17,774 nucleotides of DNA, from NCBI GenBank assembly GCA_031284645.1, contig JAITXS010000031.1, forward strand, positions 1 through 17,774. The letters run 5' to 3'. Below, piece after piece: positions 1-6,434 of the stretch. Numbering within the stretch: position 1 is the stretch's first letter; each line of letters starts with the position of its first letter. This DNA is from Spirochaetaceae bacterium. GTDB taxonomy: Bacteria; Spirochaetota; Spirochaetia; Treponematales; Breznakiellaceae. The notes under the pieces were generated by a model that was given only the letters and a program-made list of their open reading frames with translations, was not told the origin of the DNA and did no database searches. Position numbers and translations under genes: made by a program.

Positions 1-40
1 TTAGCAATTCTTTTTGTCCCATGAGCAATTTCCTTGCCAT
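1..40 (-). CDS. IS transposase, first 13 codons only
   Basis: The minus-strand reading from 40 begins MARKLLMGQKELL and runs off the window. The start is supported by a GAGG ribosome-binding site and by the identical protein start at the other window end (the single base difference is a silent CTC/CTG leucine change). A short basic leader followed by an M-x-QKEL motif is typical, from memory, of helix-turn-helix plus integrase-core transposases of the ISNCY/IS1202 type. No catalytic residues are visible because the gene is truncated by the window edge. Confidence 0.6.
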   Translation of the reverse strand, partial: MARKLLMGQKELL

Positions 41-118
41 ATTTTTACCTCGGCTTATTATACCTGAGGGGACATTTTCACGTTGCTATAGAGGGGACAT
101 TATCACGTTGGCGTAACA
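1..118 (-). mobile_element. Left-hand partial insertion sequence (end plus transposase start)
   Basis: These 118 bases are the reverse complement of 17657-17774 with one mismatch (position 23). Identity stops abruptly at 118, which marks the IS tip: read inward on the minus strand it begins TGTTACGCC. Two 19-bp direct repeats with a 25-bp period lie at 91-109 and 66-84 (AACGTGATAATGTCCCCTC and AACGTGAAAATGTCCCCTC), as expected of transposase binding sites. A TATAAT box (57-62, minus strand) and a GAGG Shine-Dalgarno precede a transposase start codon at 38-40. The rest of the element lies outside the window. The protein start suggests the ISNCY/IS1202-like DDE group; that is a guess from 13 residues. 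Confidence 0.85.
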
Positions 119-156
119 GAGCTTGCAAGAGCTCGCAGAAATCAAGAGTATTGGAA

Positions 157-263
157 TATCAGACATCCGCTACCCCCTACCCGAAGCAAAGGTTTAGAAG
201 AGCTGGGTATGGTACAGGATTACTGATAAAATCTATACCCTATAACCCTTGCCCCAAGACCCC
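157..263 (+). repeat. Dispersed C-rich intergenic repeat, copy A
   Basis: It has an AATATCAGACAT left end, then TACCCGAAGCAAAGG, then ACTGATAAAATCTATACCC and a tail of CCC runs at 238-240, 246-248, 252-255 and 260-263. On the minus strand these runs fit a G-quadruplex pattern (loops of 5, 3 and 4). The copy sits between the left IS end and spoVG and has no credible reading frame. Confidence 0.75.
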
Positions 264-276
264 AATAAAGGGGTAT

Positions 277-394
277 GTAATATCAGACATTTTTATCCCA
301 TACCCCGAAGCAAAGAGCTAAGGGCTTCGGGACGATTCAGGCTTTCTGATAGAACCAATACCCAATACCCTATGACCCAATAACCCTATCCCCC
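277..394 (+). repeat. Dispersed C-rich intergenic repeat, copy B
   Basis: It has the same architecture as copy A: AATATCAGACAT, ATACCCCGAAGCAAAG, CAGGCTTTCTGATAG and a CCC-run tail. TATCAGA (281-287) and TCTGATA (345-351) are inverted and could close a stem. Minus-strand G-quadruplex motif at 361-386 (loops 4, 5, 5). It ends just before the spoVG -35 box. Confidence 0.75.
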
Positions 395-401
395 TCGCCT
401 C

Positions 402-431
402 TTGACGCATCTCTCTTGCCCGTTATAGAAT
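402..431 (+). promoter_or_regulatory. Sigma-70-type promoter for spoVG-tRNA-Gln-rplY
   Basis: TTGACG at 402-407, an 18-bp spacer, and TAGAAT at 426-431 (TATAGA at 424 is an alternative with 16 bp). Transcription would start near 438, leaving a short leader with a GGGGAG ribosome-binding site before the ATG at 454. Confidence 0.6.
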
Positions 432-453
432 TATATGTATATGGGGAGTGCTT

Positions 454-756
454 ATGGAAGTTACAGACGTAAGAATTCGTCTTGCTTTAGGAGACGGAAA
501 ATTGAGGGCGTATGCAGCTGTTACCTTTGATAATTGTTTCGTAGTGCATAACATTAAGATCCTTGAGGGGGCCAACGGATTTTTTCTTGCTATGCCAAGC
601 CGGAAAACAGGTAGCGGAGGAAAAAAGGATGTTGCTCACCCGCTTAATGGTGAGTTTCGGGCGATGTTGCAGGAGAAAATCCTGGAAAAGTACCATGTAG
701 GGATTGCCAACGGAGAGTTCCCTCAAACAGAGTATAATGCCCCGGAAGAATTTTAG
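454..756 (+). CDS. spoVG: SpoVG family nucleic-acid-binding regulator
   Basis: A 100-residue protein starting MEVTDVRIRLALGDGKLRAY, matching the SpoVG family start MEVTDVR. The conserved FVVHNIKI, FLAMPSRKT and DVAHPLN blocks follow at about residues 30-70. SpoVG proteins are small DNA/RNA-binding regulators; in Borrelia and Bacillus they affect gene expression and cell division, and the targets in this organism are unknown. The ATG at 454 is preferred over a GTG at 448 because the family starts MEV and GGGGAG at 443-448 is correctly spaced for 454. It is probably the first gene of a transcript with tRNA-Gln and rplY. The acidic C-terminus (about residues 88-100) is typical of the family. Confidence 0.93.
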   Translation: MEVTDVRIRLALGDGKLRAYAAVTFDNCFVVHNIKILEGANGFFLAMPSRKTGSGGKKDVAHPLNGEFRAMLQEKILEKYHVGIANGEFPQTEYNAPEEF

Positions 757-761
757 AAAAA

Positions 762-833
762 TGGGACGTAGGCAAGTGGTAAGCCACCGGGTTTTGGCTC
801 CGGCATGCACAGGTTCGAACCCTGTCGTCCCAG
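762..833 (+). tRNA. tRNA-Gln (anticodon TTG)
   Basis: A complete cloverleaf can be drawn. The acceptor stem TGGGACG pairs with CGTCCCA (826-832). The D-arm is GGC...GCC, the anticodon stem CCGGG/TCCGG carries loop TTTTGGC, and the T-arm ACAGG-TTCGAAC-CCTGT is perfect. The anticodon is TTG, reading CAA/CAG glutamine codons. The discriminator base is G and the 3' CCA is not encoded, so it must be added by CCA nucleotidyltransferase. The gene begins 5 nt after the spoVG stop and ends 30 nt before rplY, suggesting it is processed from a shared transcript. Confidence 0.95.
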
Positions 834-863
834 AAAATAGTGAGTTCAGTTGGAGGAGTTGTT

Positions 864-1502
864 ATGGCTAATGTAGTGTTTAAAGCGCGGGAGAGGACTG
901 ATTTTGGTTCATCCGCTTCAAGACGTTTGCGTAAGAGGGGACGTGTTCCCGCCGTTATTTACGGACATGGCGGCACAATGAATATTGACCTTGATACGCG
1001 CGAATTTAGCGGCGGCATCAAAGGTGCCACCGAATCAACGATAGTAAAAGTTGACTTAAACGGGATAAATCACGAGGCTTTTGTTAAAGCTACGCAGCGC
1101 AATATTCGGGACGGAGAAATACTTCATGTCGATTTTTATGAGATTGAGACAGATAAAGTCCTTCGCGCCCGTGTGCCGCTTCATATCTTCGGAAGTCCTG
1201 TCGGCGTTCGTGACGGAGGTGTGCTTGAAACATCCCTGCACAGCATTGAACTTGAATGTCTGCCAAAAGACCTGCCGCCCCGTATTGATGTTGATATTTC
1301 CGGTTTAAAGGTCAATCAAACAATTCACGTAAGCAATTTGGCATTAGGAGAAGGCATTAAGCTTATTTCCGGTGCGGAACAGGTTGTTGCTATGGTGAAA
1401 TTTGCCAAGGCCGAAGCGGCACCTGTTGCTGAAGAAGCGGCACCTGCCGCCGGAACAGCCGCGCCCGCTGCCGGTGCCAAGGACGCGAAAGCGGAAAAAT
1501 AA
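864..1502 (+). CDS. rplY: 50S ribosomal protein L25/Ctc (long form)
   Basis: 212 residues from the ATG at 864, which follows a GGAGGAG ribosome-binding site at 852-858; an upstream GTG at 840 would put that site inside the gene. The N-terminal L25 domain (about residues 1-95) shows FGSSASRRLRKRGRVPAVIYG. The C-terminal CTC/TL5 beta domain follows to about 180, and an Ala/Glu/Lys-rich tail ends the protein. L25 binds 5S rRNA in the large subunit; the long Ctc form is also known as a general stress protein. The spoVG...rplY association recalls the Firmicute spoVG-glmU-prs-ctc cluster. The tail is low-complexity and probably disordered. Confidence 0.95.
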   Translation: MANVVFKARERTDFGSSASRRLRKRGRVPAVIYGHGGTMNIDLDTREFSGGIKGATESTIVKVDLNGINHEAFVKATQRNIRDGEILHVDFYEIETDKVLRARVPLHIFGSPVGVRDGGVLETSLHSIELECLPKDLPPRIDVDISGLKVNQTIHVSNLALGEGIKLISGAEQVVAMVKFAKAEAAPVAEEAAPAAGTAAPAAGAKDAKAEK

Positions 1503-1518
1503 AAGCTCAGGCTTTTTT
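1501..1518 (+). terminator. Weak hairpin with T-tract between rplY and proB
   Basis: AAAAGC (1501-1506) pairs with GCTTTT (1511-1516) around a TCAG loop, merging into six T. The stem is short and AT-rich, so it may only attenuate read-through into proB, which starts 8 nt further on. Confidence 0.3.
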
Positions 1519-1523
1519 ACGAC

Positions 1524-2309
1524 ATGATATCAAAACTTCTCAAAGCGGCTCGAAAGATCGTCTTTAAATTCGGATCAAGCACGCTGAGTGACCGCGAAGG
1601 CCGGATTGACACGGCCTTTCTTGCGGAATTCGCCCGGCAATGTGCGGATTTTATTAAAAACGGTAAACAGCTTATCATTGTTTCTTCAGGAGCGCAGACT
1701 GCAGGGCTTTCTGCTATGGGTAAGTGGGCGCGAAAAAAAGACATCCATTATCGCCAGGCGCTTTGCGCCGTCGGTCAGGTTATGTTGATGAAAGAATGGG
1801 AATGTGCTTTTGAACCGCTTTCTCTTAATGTCGCGCAGATACTCTTAACTCAGGATGATTTTGGCAATTCACAGCGAACGCTTAATATGCGGAATACGCT
1901 TTTTACTCTTGTTGACGAGGGCGTTATTCCCATCATCAATGAAAATGACACGGTTAGTGTTGAAGAAATAAAAATCGGCGATAACGACACGCTTGCCGCT
2001 CAATCGGCCATACTGTGGAGCGCGGACTTGCTTGTTCTTTTTAGCGATATTGACGGCGTGTATACAAAAAACCCGCAGAAAAACACGGATGCTGAATTGA
2101 TCCCACAGGTAACAGATATAGACGAACTGCGAAAAAAAATCAGCATGGACGGCATAAGCGCTTTTGGTACCGGCGGCATTGAAACAAAAATCAACGCAGC
2201 GGCACTGGTGAAGCCCTACGGAATTTCCTCGATTATCACAAGGGGCAAACCTGCATCCCTTGAGGCGCTCTTAAACGGCTCGGTCAACGGAACTGTTTTT
2301 ACAGCATAG
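1524..2309 (+). CDS. proB: Glutamate 5-kinase, short form without PUA domain
   Basis: 261 residues of the amino-acid kinase fold. It would phosphorylate glutamate to gamma-glutamyl phosphate, the first step of proline synthesis. Visible motifs are VFKFGSSTLS (13-22, ATP site), VSSGAQTAGL (53-62), PIINENDTVS (136-145, substrate/feedback region), FSDIDGVYT (173-181) and FGTGGIETKINAA (214-226). Family members often carry a C-terminal PUA domain of about 100 residues; this one stops right after the kinase domain, as many bacterial short forms do. The proA partner is not in the window. No clear Shine-Dalgarno precedes the ATG and no better start exists. The next gene begins 22 nt downstream with a strong ribosome-binding site. 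Confidence 0.92.
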   Translation: MISKLLKAARKIVFKFGSSTLSDREGRIDTAFLAEFARQCADFIKNGKQLIIVSSGAQTAGLSAMGKWARKKDIHYRQALCAVGQVMLMKEWECAFEPLSLNVAQILLTQDDFGNSQRTLNMRNTLFTLVDEGVIPIINENDTVSVEEIKIGDNDTLAAQSAILWSADLLVLFSDIDGVYTKNPQKNTDAELIPQVTDIDELRKKISMDGISAFGTGGIETKINAAALVKPYGISSIITRGKPASLEALLNGSVNGTVFTA

Positions 2310-2331
2310 GAGCGGGAGGGGAGCGCATTCC

Positions 2332-3177
2332 ATGCGGGAAATAGAAATAGTGCACGCCAATCCGGCGGGGAATATTACGGTTTTTGTCTGCGGGGAATGG
2401 GAAGATTGGACGGCCGAGGAACGGGAAACAAGCGCCGTAAAACTCCTTGCCGACAAGCAGCTGAAAGCCGAGCAACTGGGTTTTATAAAAGAACCACGGC
2501 GAACAAACGAGTTTTGGCGTTTGGATATGGCCGGAGGCGAGTTTTGCGGTAATGCAGCGCGGGCATTTGGCTTTTATGCGGCATACAGCGAAGGCTCAAG
2601 AGGCGCGGGGAGAATTATCATAGAAATGAGCGGCGCGGCAGTTCCCCTGAGCGTTGATTATGATATTCCGGACGCCGTCTCCGGAATCTTGAACGGCGAT
2701 ATATCCGGTTTTGCCTCAACAGCCATCCCCCTTCCCCGAAAAAGAAAAACAATCAGCTATCAGGGGCGGGAGTGTCCGCTTTATATCTTTGACGGGATAC
2801 ATCATCTGATTATCGAAGACACACCGGGGGGAGAGGACTGCTTTTTCGCACTGAAAGGGCTCGCTGAAAAAGAGGCCGGCCTTGCCGATGCTTTTGGGGT
2901 TCTCTTTTACAATAGAGCGGAAGACATCCTGCAGCCTGTTGTTTTTGTCCGTGCACTGAACACCATGACATTTGAATCAAGCTGTGGTTCCGGTTCTGCG
3001 GCTTTTGCCTGTGAGTATTTTATAAACAAAAGTGAAGGCGAAGGCTCTGTTTTAGTCCGGCAGCCCGGCGGTGTTATAAAAGCATCTGTCGTAAAAAACA
3101 GGGGAGAAATCGCCGGTATTTCTATCGGTGGGCCGGTCACGATCCAAAAAAAACGGAAATACCATCTGCCCGCTTAG
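2332..3177 (+). CDS. DapF-fold amino-acid racemase, CntK/histidine-racemase-like
   Basis: 281 residues with the two-cysteine pattern of PLP-independent DapF-fold racemases: GGEFCGNAAR (Cys72) and ESSCGSGSAAF (Cys218). True diaminopimelate epimerases carry NxDGS near the N-terminus and ACGTGAC at the second cysteine. Here the N-terminus reads HANPAGNITVFV, and the regions LQPVVFV, FESSCGSGS and VRQPGG resemble, from memory, staphylococcal CntK (histidine racemase of staphylopine synthesis) and the Fusobacterium histidine racemase. A histidine or other amino-acid racemase is therefore the better guess. The usual staphylopine partners (nicotianamine-synthase-like CntL, opine dehydrogenase CntM) are absent from this window. 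It follows proB by 22 nt with GGAGGGGAG as ribosome-binding site, so the two are probably co-transcribed. DapF remains possible. Confidence 0.78.
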   Translation: MREIEIVHANPAGNITVFVCGEWEDWTAEERETSAVKLLADKQLKAEQLGFIKEPRRTNEFWRLDMAGGEFCGNAARAFGFYAAYSEGSRGAGRIIIEMSGAAVPLSVDYDIPDAVSGILNGDISGFASTAIPLPRKRKTISYQGRECPLYIFDGIHHLIIEDTPGGEDCFFALKGLAEKEAGLADAFGVLFYNRAEDILQPVVFVRALNTMTFESSCGSGSAAFACEYFINKSEGEGSVLVRQPGGVIKASVVKNRGEIAGISIGGPVTIQKKRKYHLPA

Positions 3178-3209
3178 GCAGCATTAAAACCCGTTCCCGC
3201 GGTATGACT

Positions 3210-4055
3210 TTAGTTATAATCAAAAATGAATGCGTTAATTACGCAAAACGATTTCGGAAGGACTTGTAAGAATCGTATATGAAAAATAGATCCGGCGACA
3301 TCCCGGTTTATGCGGATAATTTCACCTAAAACAGCCGCCTTGCTTTTTCCCAGTGTAAAATCAATTTTTAATTTTATACCCGCTTTAATCTTAAGGCTGC
3401 TTTTAATAGCGCAGCCTCCGGCGGAAATATTTATAATAGTTCCTTGAAATACTGTGTGCGTTAATACAAGTTTTTTTACGGTCTTTCCGTTCTGTTTTAT
3501 ATCAACTTCATTTACCAGAGAGCAATTACAGCTTATGCTTGCCTCTTTTCGTATATAACGGCGTAAGGTAGAGTGCTTGTCAGCTTTATCGCTGTCCTGA
3601 AAATAAGCAATAGTATTTCTTATCGTAAATATTCTTGATAATTCACCAAGCGCGGCCTCTGTGTATTGGCTGCCTTTTGCCAATTGTTTATACTGCACTT
3701 TTAAAACCTCATCCAGAAGCCTGCTGTCTTGAAGGATAGCATACGGTTCAGCCCTGCCGGCTCCTTTTAATAATTCACGTAAAAATTTAGTATCAGCACT
3801 TGATAAAGAATAATCGTGTGCCTGTTTGAGAAAGGCCTTTTCATCGGGATTTATTTTTTCTTGTATATTGATTTTGCTGGACCGAAACAATTTACTGTTT
3901 TTGATCGTTTTTGAAACATTTAAAAAAACCATGATCGCAACAATCACCGAAAGGCCGATAATAAAACCTATCGTGTGCCAGGGATTCTCATCATAGGCAC
4001 TAGTGTTGAACATTTTTATGTCTTGCAGAGGATATAGATATATAAAATTCAACAT
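3210..4055 (-). CDS. Membrane-anchored PilZ-domain protein (c-di-GMP receptor candidate)
   Basis: 281 residues. One hydrophobic segment (about 28-47) anchors a cytoplasmic portion. A mostly helical middle (60-155) is followed by a C-terminal PilZ domain with both c-di-GMP motifs: RRYIR (165-169, the RxxxR switch) and NISAGG (209-214, the N/DxSxxG motif). PilZ proteins change conformation on c-di-GMP binding; in spirochetes such proteins influence motility and virulence. The partner here is unknown. The start is supported by AGGAG six nt upstream; a second ATG at residue 15 has less support. It converges with the racemase gene and lies 51 nt downstream of the next minus-strand gene, with which it may share a transcript. 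Confidence 0.85.
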   Translation of the reverse strand: MLNFIYLYPLQDIKMFNTSAYDENPWHTIGFIIGLSVIVAIMVFLNVSKTIKNSKLFRSSKINIQEKINPDEKAFLKQAHDYSLSSADTKFLRELLKGAGRAEPYAILQDSRLLDEVLKVQYKQLAKGSQYTEAALGELSRIFTIRNTIAYFQDSDKADKHSTLRRYIRKEASISCNCSLVNEVDIKQNGKTVKKLVLTHTVFQGTIINISAGGCAIKSSLKIKAGIKLKIDFTLGKSKAAVLGEIIRINRDVAGSIFHIRFLQVLPKSFCVINAFIFDYN

Positions 4056-4106
4056 TCAATTCTCCTAAACGATTAAGAAAAAACAGACCGATACACAATT
4101 CAGTGT

Positions 4107-4973
4107 TCAGTGGAGCTGTTTTATCAATGCGGCCTTATGTTCTTTAATTTTTGTTTGTACAGCGTCATATAAATCATGGAGACGCGGAGCCATTTCGTAT
4201 TCTGCTAAATCCCCGGAAAGGACGGTATCTTGGGCTTCATAAACCGCAAGAAATTCTTTAAGCGTTAAATTCAAATTTTCAAAGAAATTTTTTTCTAAAG
4301 GAACTGTTTCAAAATCAATTCCCGATGAACGCAGCAAAGGAATTAAACGAAAAAGTTTTGCCGAAAGAACAGAAAAAATTTTTACTGTTTCGGCGGCATG
4401 AGGCTCTTTGCCTGTCTGTAGGTCTAAAGCAAAATCAGAAAGACGCGCCGCAGTATCATCCACCCTCTCTTCTATGCCCAAGAATTCTTTAATCGGGTCG
4501 TCAAGTTCTCTTGTACGCTCGCTTAAAAACGGCTCAAGGGTATTTTCATTTTTTCCGGTAAATATATCTTTAATGTGCAGGTAAATTTCCGGTTCCCTGT
4601 TTTGAAAAAAACTTGCGGCGGGAGAAGCTGACCATTTTAGTTCAATGGCTGCTTTTTCACCGTTATCGGAAACGGCCCATTTTTCCAGCATTTCCCGCGT
4701 TAAAAGAAGCGCGTCCACACAAATTTCAGCGGCAGCCTGAGTTTTTATATCAATTGAAGAGACTTCGTTGAGACTTTGTGTCAGGGCATTGTCAAGAGCT
4801 GATGCCCCACTTGCTTTATCGTTCACCACAAGGGCGCAGATAACAAAGCCGCTGCCCGCAAGCCACAAATCAATACCCGCAACAAGCTCACCTACTGTTT
4901 TTTCATTTTCAATCGTAATATCTATGGGTTTTTCATTAATCGTAATAAACATAGCCTCTTCAATCTTCGGCAT
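4107..4973 (-). CDS. Conserved-looking hypothetical protein, possible beta-grasp N-terminus
   Basis: 288 residues, or 281 if translation starts at the internal ATG at 4952 (MFITINEKPIDITIENEKTV). Neither start has a convincing Shine-Dalgarno. From residue 8 to about 80 the protein alternates short beta strands in a pattern resembling ubiquitin-like/beta-grasp folds (inference). The rest is charged and helical, with no membrane segment or signal peptide. I cannot assign a function. It lies on the same strand as the PilZ gene and may be co-transcribed with it; its upstream side borders the complex repeat region at 5002-5228. I believe similar proteins occur in other treponemes, but this is memory, not a search. 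Confidence 0.75.
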   Translation of the reverse strand: MPKIEEAMFITINEKPIDITIENEKTVGELVAGIDLWLAGSGFVICALVVNDKASGASALDNALTQSLNEVSSIDIKTQAAAEICVDALLLTREMLEKWAVSDNGEKAAIELKWSASPAASFFQNREPEIYLHIKDIFTGKNENTLEPFLSERTRELDDPIKEFLGIEERVDDTAARLSDFALDLQTGKEPHAAETVKIFSVLSAKLFRLIPLLRSSGIDFETVPLEKNFFENLNLTLKEFLAVYEAQDTVLSGDLAEYEMAPRLHDLYDAVQTKIKEHKAALIKQLH

Positions 4974-5001
4974 TTTTTGAAAGAAGGTTTACTTAATTGG
5001 T

Positions 5002-5043
5002 GGGAGAAGGGTAAAGGGGGAAGGGTATAGATTTTACTAGTAA
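5002..5043 (-). repeat. Inverted partial copy of the C-rich dispersed repeat
   Basis: On the minus strand it reads TTACTAGTAAAATCTATACCC followed by CCC-run spacers, matching the right half of copies A and D but in the opposite orientation. Plus-strand GGG runs at 5002-5004, 5009-5011, 5016-5020 and 5023-5025 make a canonical G-quadruplex motif (loops 4, 4, 2). It abuts a plus-orientation C-rich stretch (5045-5067), so the two can also form a long imperfect hairpin centred on ACTAGT. Confidence 0.6.
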
Positions 5044-5109
5044 TCCCCTACCCTCTACCCAAAACCCAAGAAGAAGGGTAGTTGGGTCTTGGATTTAGGG
5101 TCTTGAAGG

Positions 5110-5228
5110 GTCAGAAATCTTTACCCCTTACCCGAAGCAAAGGTTTAGAAAAGTTCGGGATGGTAGGGGCTTTCTGGTAAAATCTAAAACCTATTACCCT
5201 TTACCCATAACACTATACCCTTACCCCA
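5110..5228 (+). repeat. Dispersed C-rich intergenic repeat, copy C
   Basis: GTCAGAAATC, TTACCCGAAGCAAAGGTTTAG, GGGGCTTTCTGGTAAAATC and a tail of CCC runs that reaches past 5213. It overlaps the last codons and stop of the minus-strand Rpn-family gene, so the repeat supplies that gene's 3' end. The preceding stretch 5068-5109 is G-rich (GGG at several places) and seems to be a rearranged part of the same family. Confidence 0.7.
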
Positions 5229-6094
5229 CTTTTATTTTTCAGCATTTCCTTAGCCGCTTTTGGGGTGTAGCCCTGTTCAAGAAGCTCACACAAGCTGTTA
5301 ATGCCTTTTTCAATACCTCTGTCAATGCCCACTTCAATACCTCTGTGAATACCTACTTCTATGCCCTCGCCACGACCTTGCTCAATACCTTCTTCGCGGG
5401 CAACTTCCAGTGCATCATCCCAATTCCATTCGGTAAATAACATATTGTTAACCTCCGTAGAGTTTTCTTCCAGAAAATCTTTTAAAATACCATGTTCTAT
5501 ACACCAGTTTATGGCTTTTCCAAGCGCTTTTTCAAGGCGTTCCGTGCTCCCTAAACCCTCTAAACCTTCAAACTCCGCATGAAACTCACGGGCCTTGGCA
5601 ACGAGTGTTTCATATTCGTCCAGCGTTTTACATTTTTCTGCAAGATATGGGTTTTTGCCTTTGTTAATGTTGTAAACACTTACGTTTAACTCCAAAGCCG
5701 GTTCTCCGGTATTTTTTTCGGTAAAAGCATCCGAAAGTTTCAAGCTGACTTTTTCAGGATACTCGTCCGGGCCGTTGTACAGGACATAGAACTCGGGGCG
5801 GGGGATTTTTAGCAATGTACGCCGGTAGATTGCCTGTTTATCCTTAATTATTTTCTCGTAAATCCGCGTTGCGTAGCCCAAGATACGCAACGGCATATTC
5901 GGACTTATCGTAGACTGATGCTCAATAAGTACGATAATTTTATTGCCCAGTAAAAACGAGATATCGTTTTTGCGGTCTTTAAACAGGACCTCGGAGAGGG
6001 TATTGATTTCAAGCGGCACGGAGGCATCGCAAGCCGAGCCCGAGATGGCGTTATACAATTCCCGCAGACGTTCGCTATCGCTAAAAATCCGCAC
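5213..6094 (-). CDS. Rpn-family PD-(D/E)XK nuclease/transposase-like protein, probable 5' frameshift
   Basis: The 293-residue frame opens at a GTG (6094). The preferred true start is the ATG at 6129 in another frame, which encodes MVINKNYKDSV, the usual N-terminal block of this family. Adding one base to the A4 run at 6095-6098 joins the frames as KDSVFVRIFSDSERLRELYN. The nuclease core shows INTLSEVLFKDRKNDISF and IVLIEHQSTISPNMPLR; the Asp of NDISF and Glu-x-Gln of EHQ fit PD-(D/E)XK chemistry. The C-terminus carries four 8-residue GIExG-type repeats. Rpn proteins are DNA nucleases linked to recombination, and spirochete genomes often hold many copies. Its last codons lie in dispersed repeat copy C. 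A sequencing error, a pseudogene or phase variation could each explain the frameshift. Confidence 0.85.
   Translation of the reverse strand: MRIFSDSERLRELYNAISGSACDASVPLEINTLSEVLFKDRKNDISFLLGNKIIVLIEHQSTISPNMPLRILGYATRIYEKIIKDKQAIYRRTLLKIPRPEFYVLYNGPDEYPEKVSLKLSDAFTEKNTGEPALELNVSVYNINKGKNPYLAEKCKTLDEYETLVAKAREFHAEFEGLEGLGSTERLEKALGKAINWCIEHGILKDFLEENSTEVNNMLFTEWNWDDALEVAREEGIEQGRGEGIEVGIHRGIEVGIDRGIEKGINSLCELLEQGYTPKAAKEMLKNKSGVRV
5310..5405 (-). repeat. 24-bp tandem repeat inside the Rpn-family gene
   Basis: Four 24-bp units begin at 5310, 5334, 5358 and 5382 (the first two are nearly identical; the others have diverged). They encode the 8-residue GIEVGIxR-type repeats near the protein C-terminus. 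Unit-number change would keep the reading frame. Confidence 0.7.
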
Positions 6095-6224
6095 AAAACA
6101 CTGTCCTTATAATTTTTGTTTATAACCATGATGCTATACTTATAGCGAAGCGCGTGGTTTTTGCTTTAATACGTCTGCAAAAAAAGTGCATTTTACAAAA
6201 TTGCACAGAAACAAGTGTAAAAGG

Positions 6225-6376
6225 CAGCAGGGCAGGGAATTCCTGATAAAACCAAGACCCTATTTCGATCCCATACCCGAAGCAAAGGGTTAGGAGAGTG
6301 AGGAATGGGGCAGGCTTTCTGGTAAAATCTATACCCTTGACCCTCTACCCATAACCCTATTTTGACCCTATACCCC
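6225..6376 (+). repeat. Dispersed C-rich intergenic repeat, copy D
   Basis: CCTGATAAAACC, ATACCCGAAGCAAAGGGTTAG, CAGGCTTTCTGGTAAAATC and evenly spaced CCC runs at 6334, 6341, 6348 and 6355 (loops 4, 4, 4), then 6366 and 6373. It gives a regular minus-strand G-quadruplex motif. It lies in the 458-nt divergent gap between the Rpn gene and flgL; the part from 6130 to 6224 shows nothing I recognise. Confidence 0.75.
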
Positions 6377-6434
6377 TTCGTGTTCCTTTCTGTCCTTCGT
6401 GGTGAAATTCTTTTTACTGCTTGTTGTAGGTCAA

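Noticed and set aside
1..160. Target-site duplication of the IS
   Set aside because: Only one end of each copy is in the window, and sequences beside the two tips (119 onward and 17656 backward) do not match, as expected for separate insertions.
34..321. A 95-residue plus-strand protein across the left IS end and repeats
   Set aside because: It crosses the IS boundary and two repeat copies, has no ribosome-binding site and no protein-like composition.
2332..3177. Straightforward dapF assignment
   Set aside because: The DapF-specific NxDGS and ACGTGAC motifs are replaced by CntK-like ones; only the fold-level call is safe.
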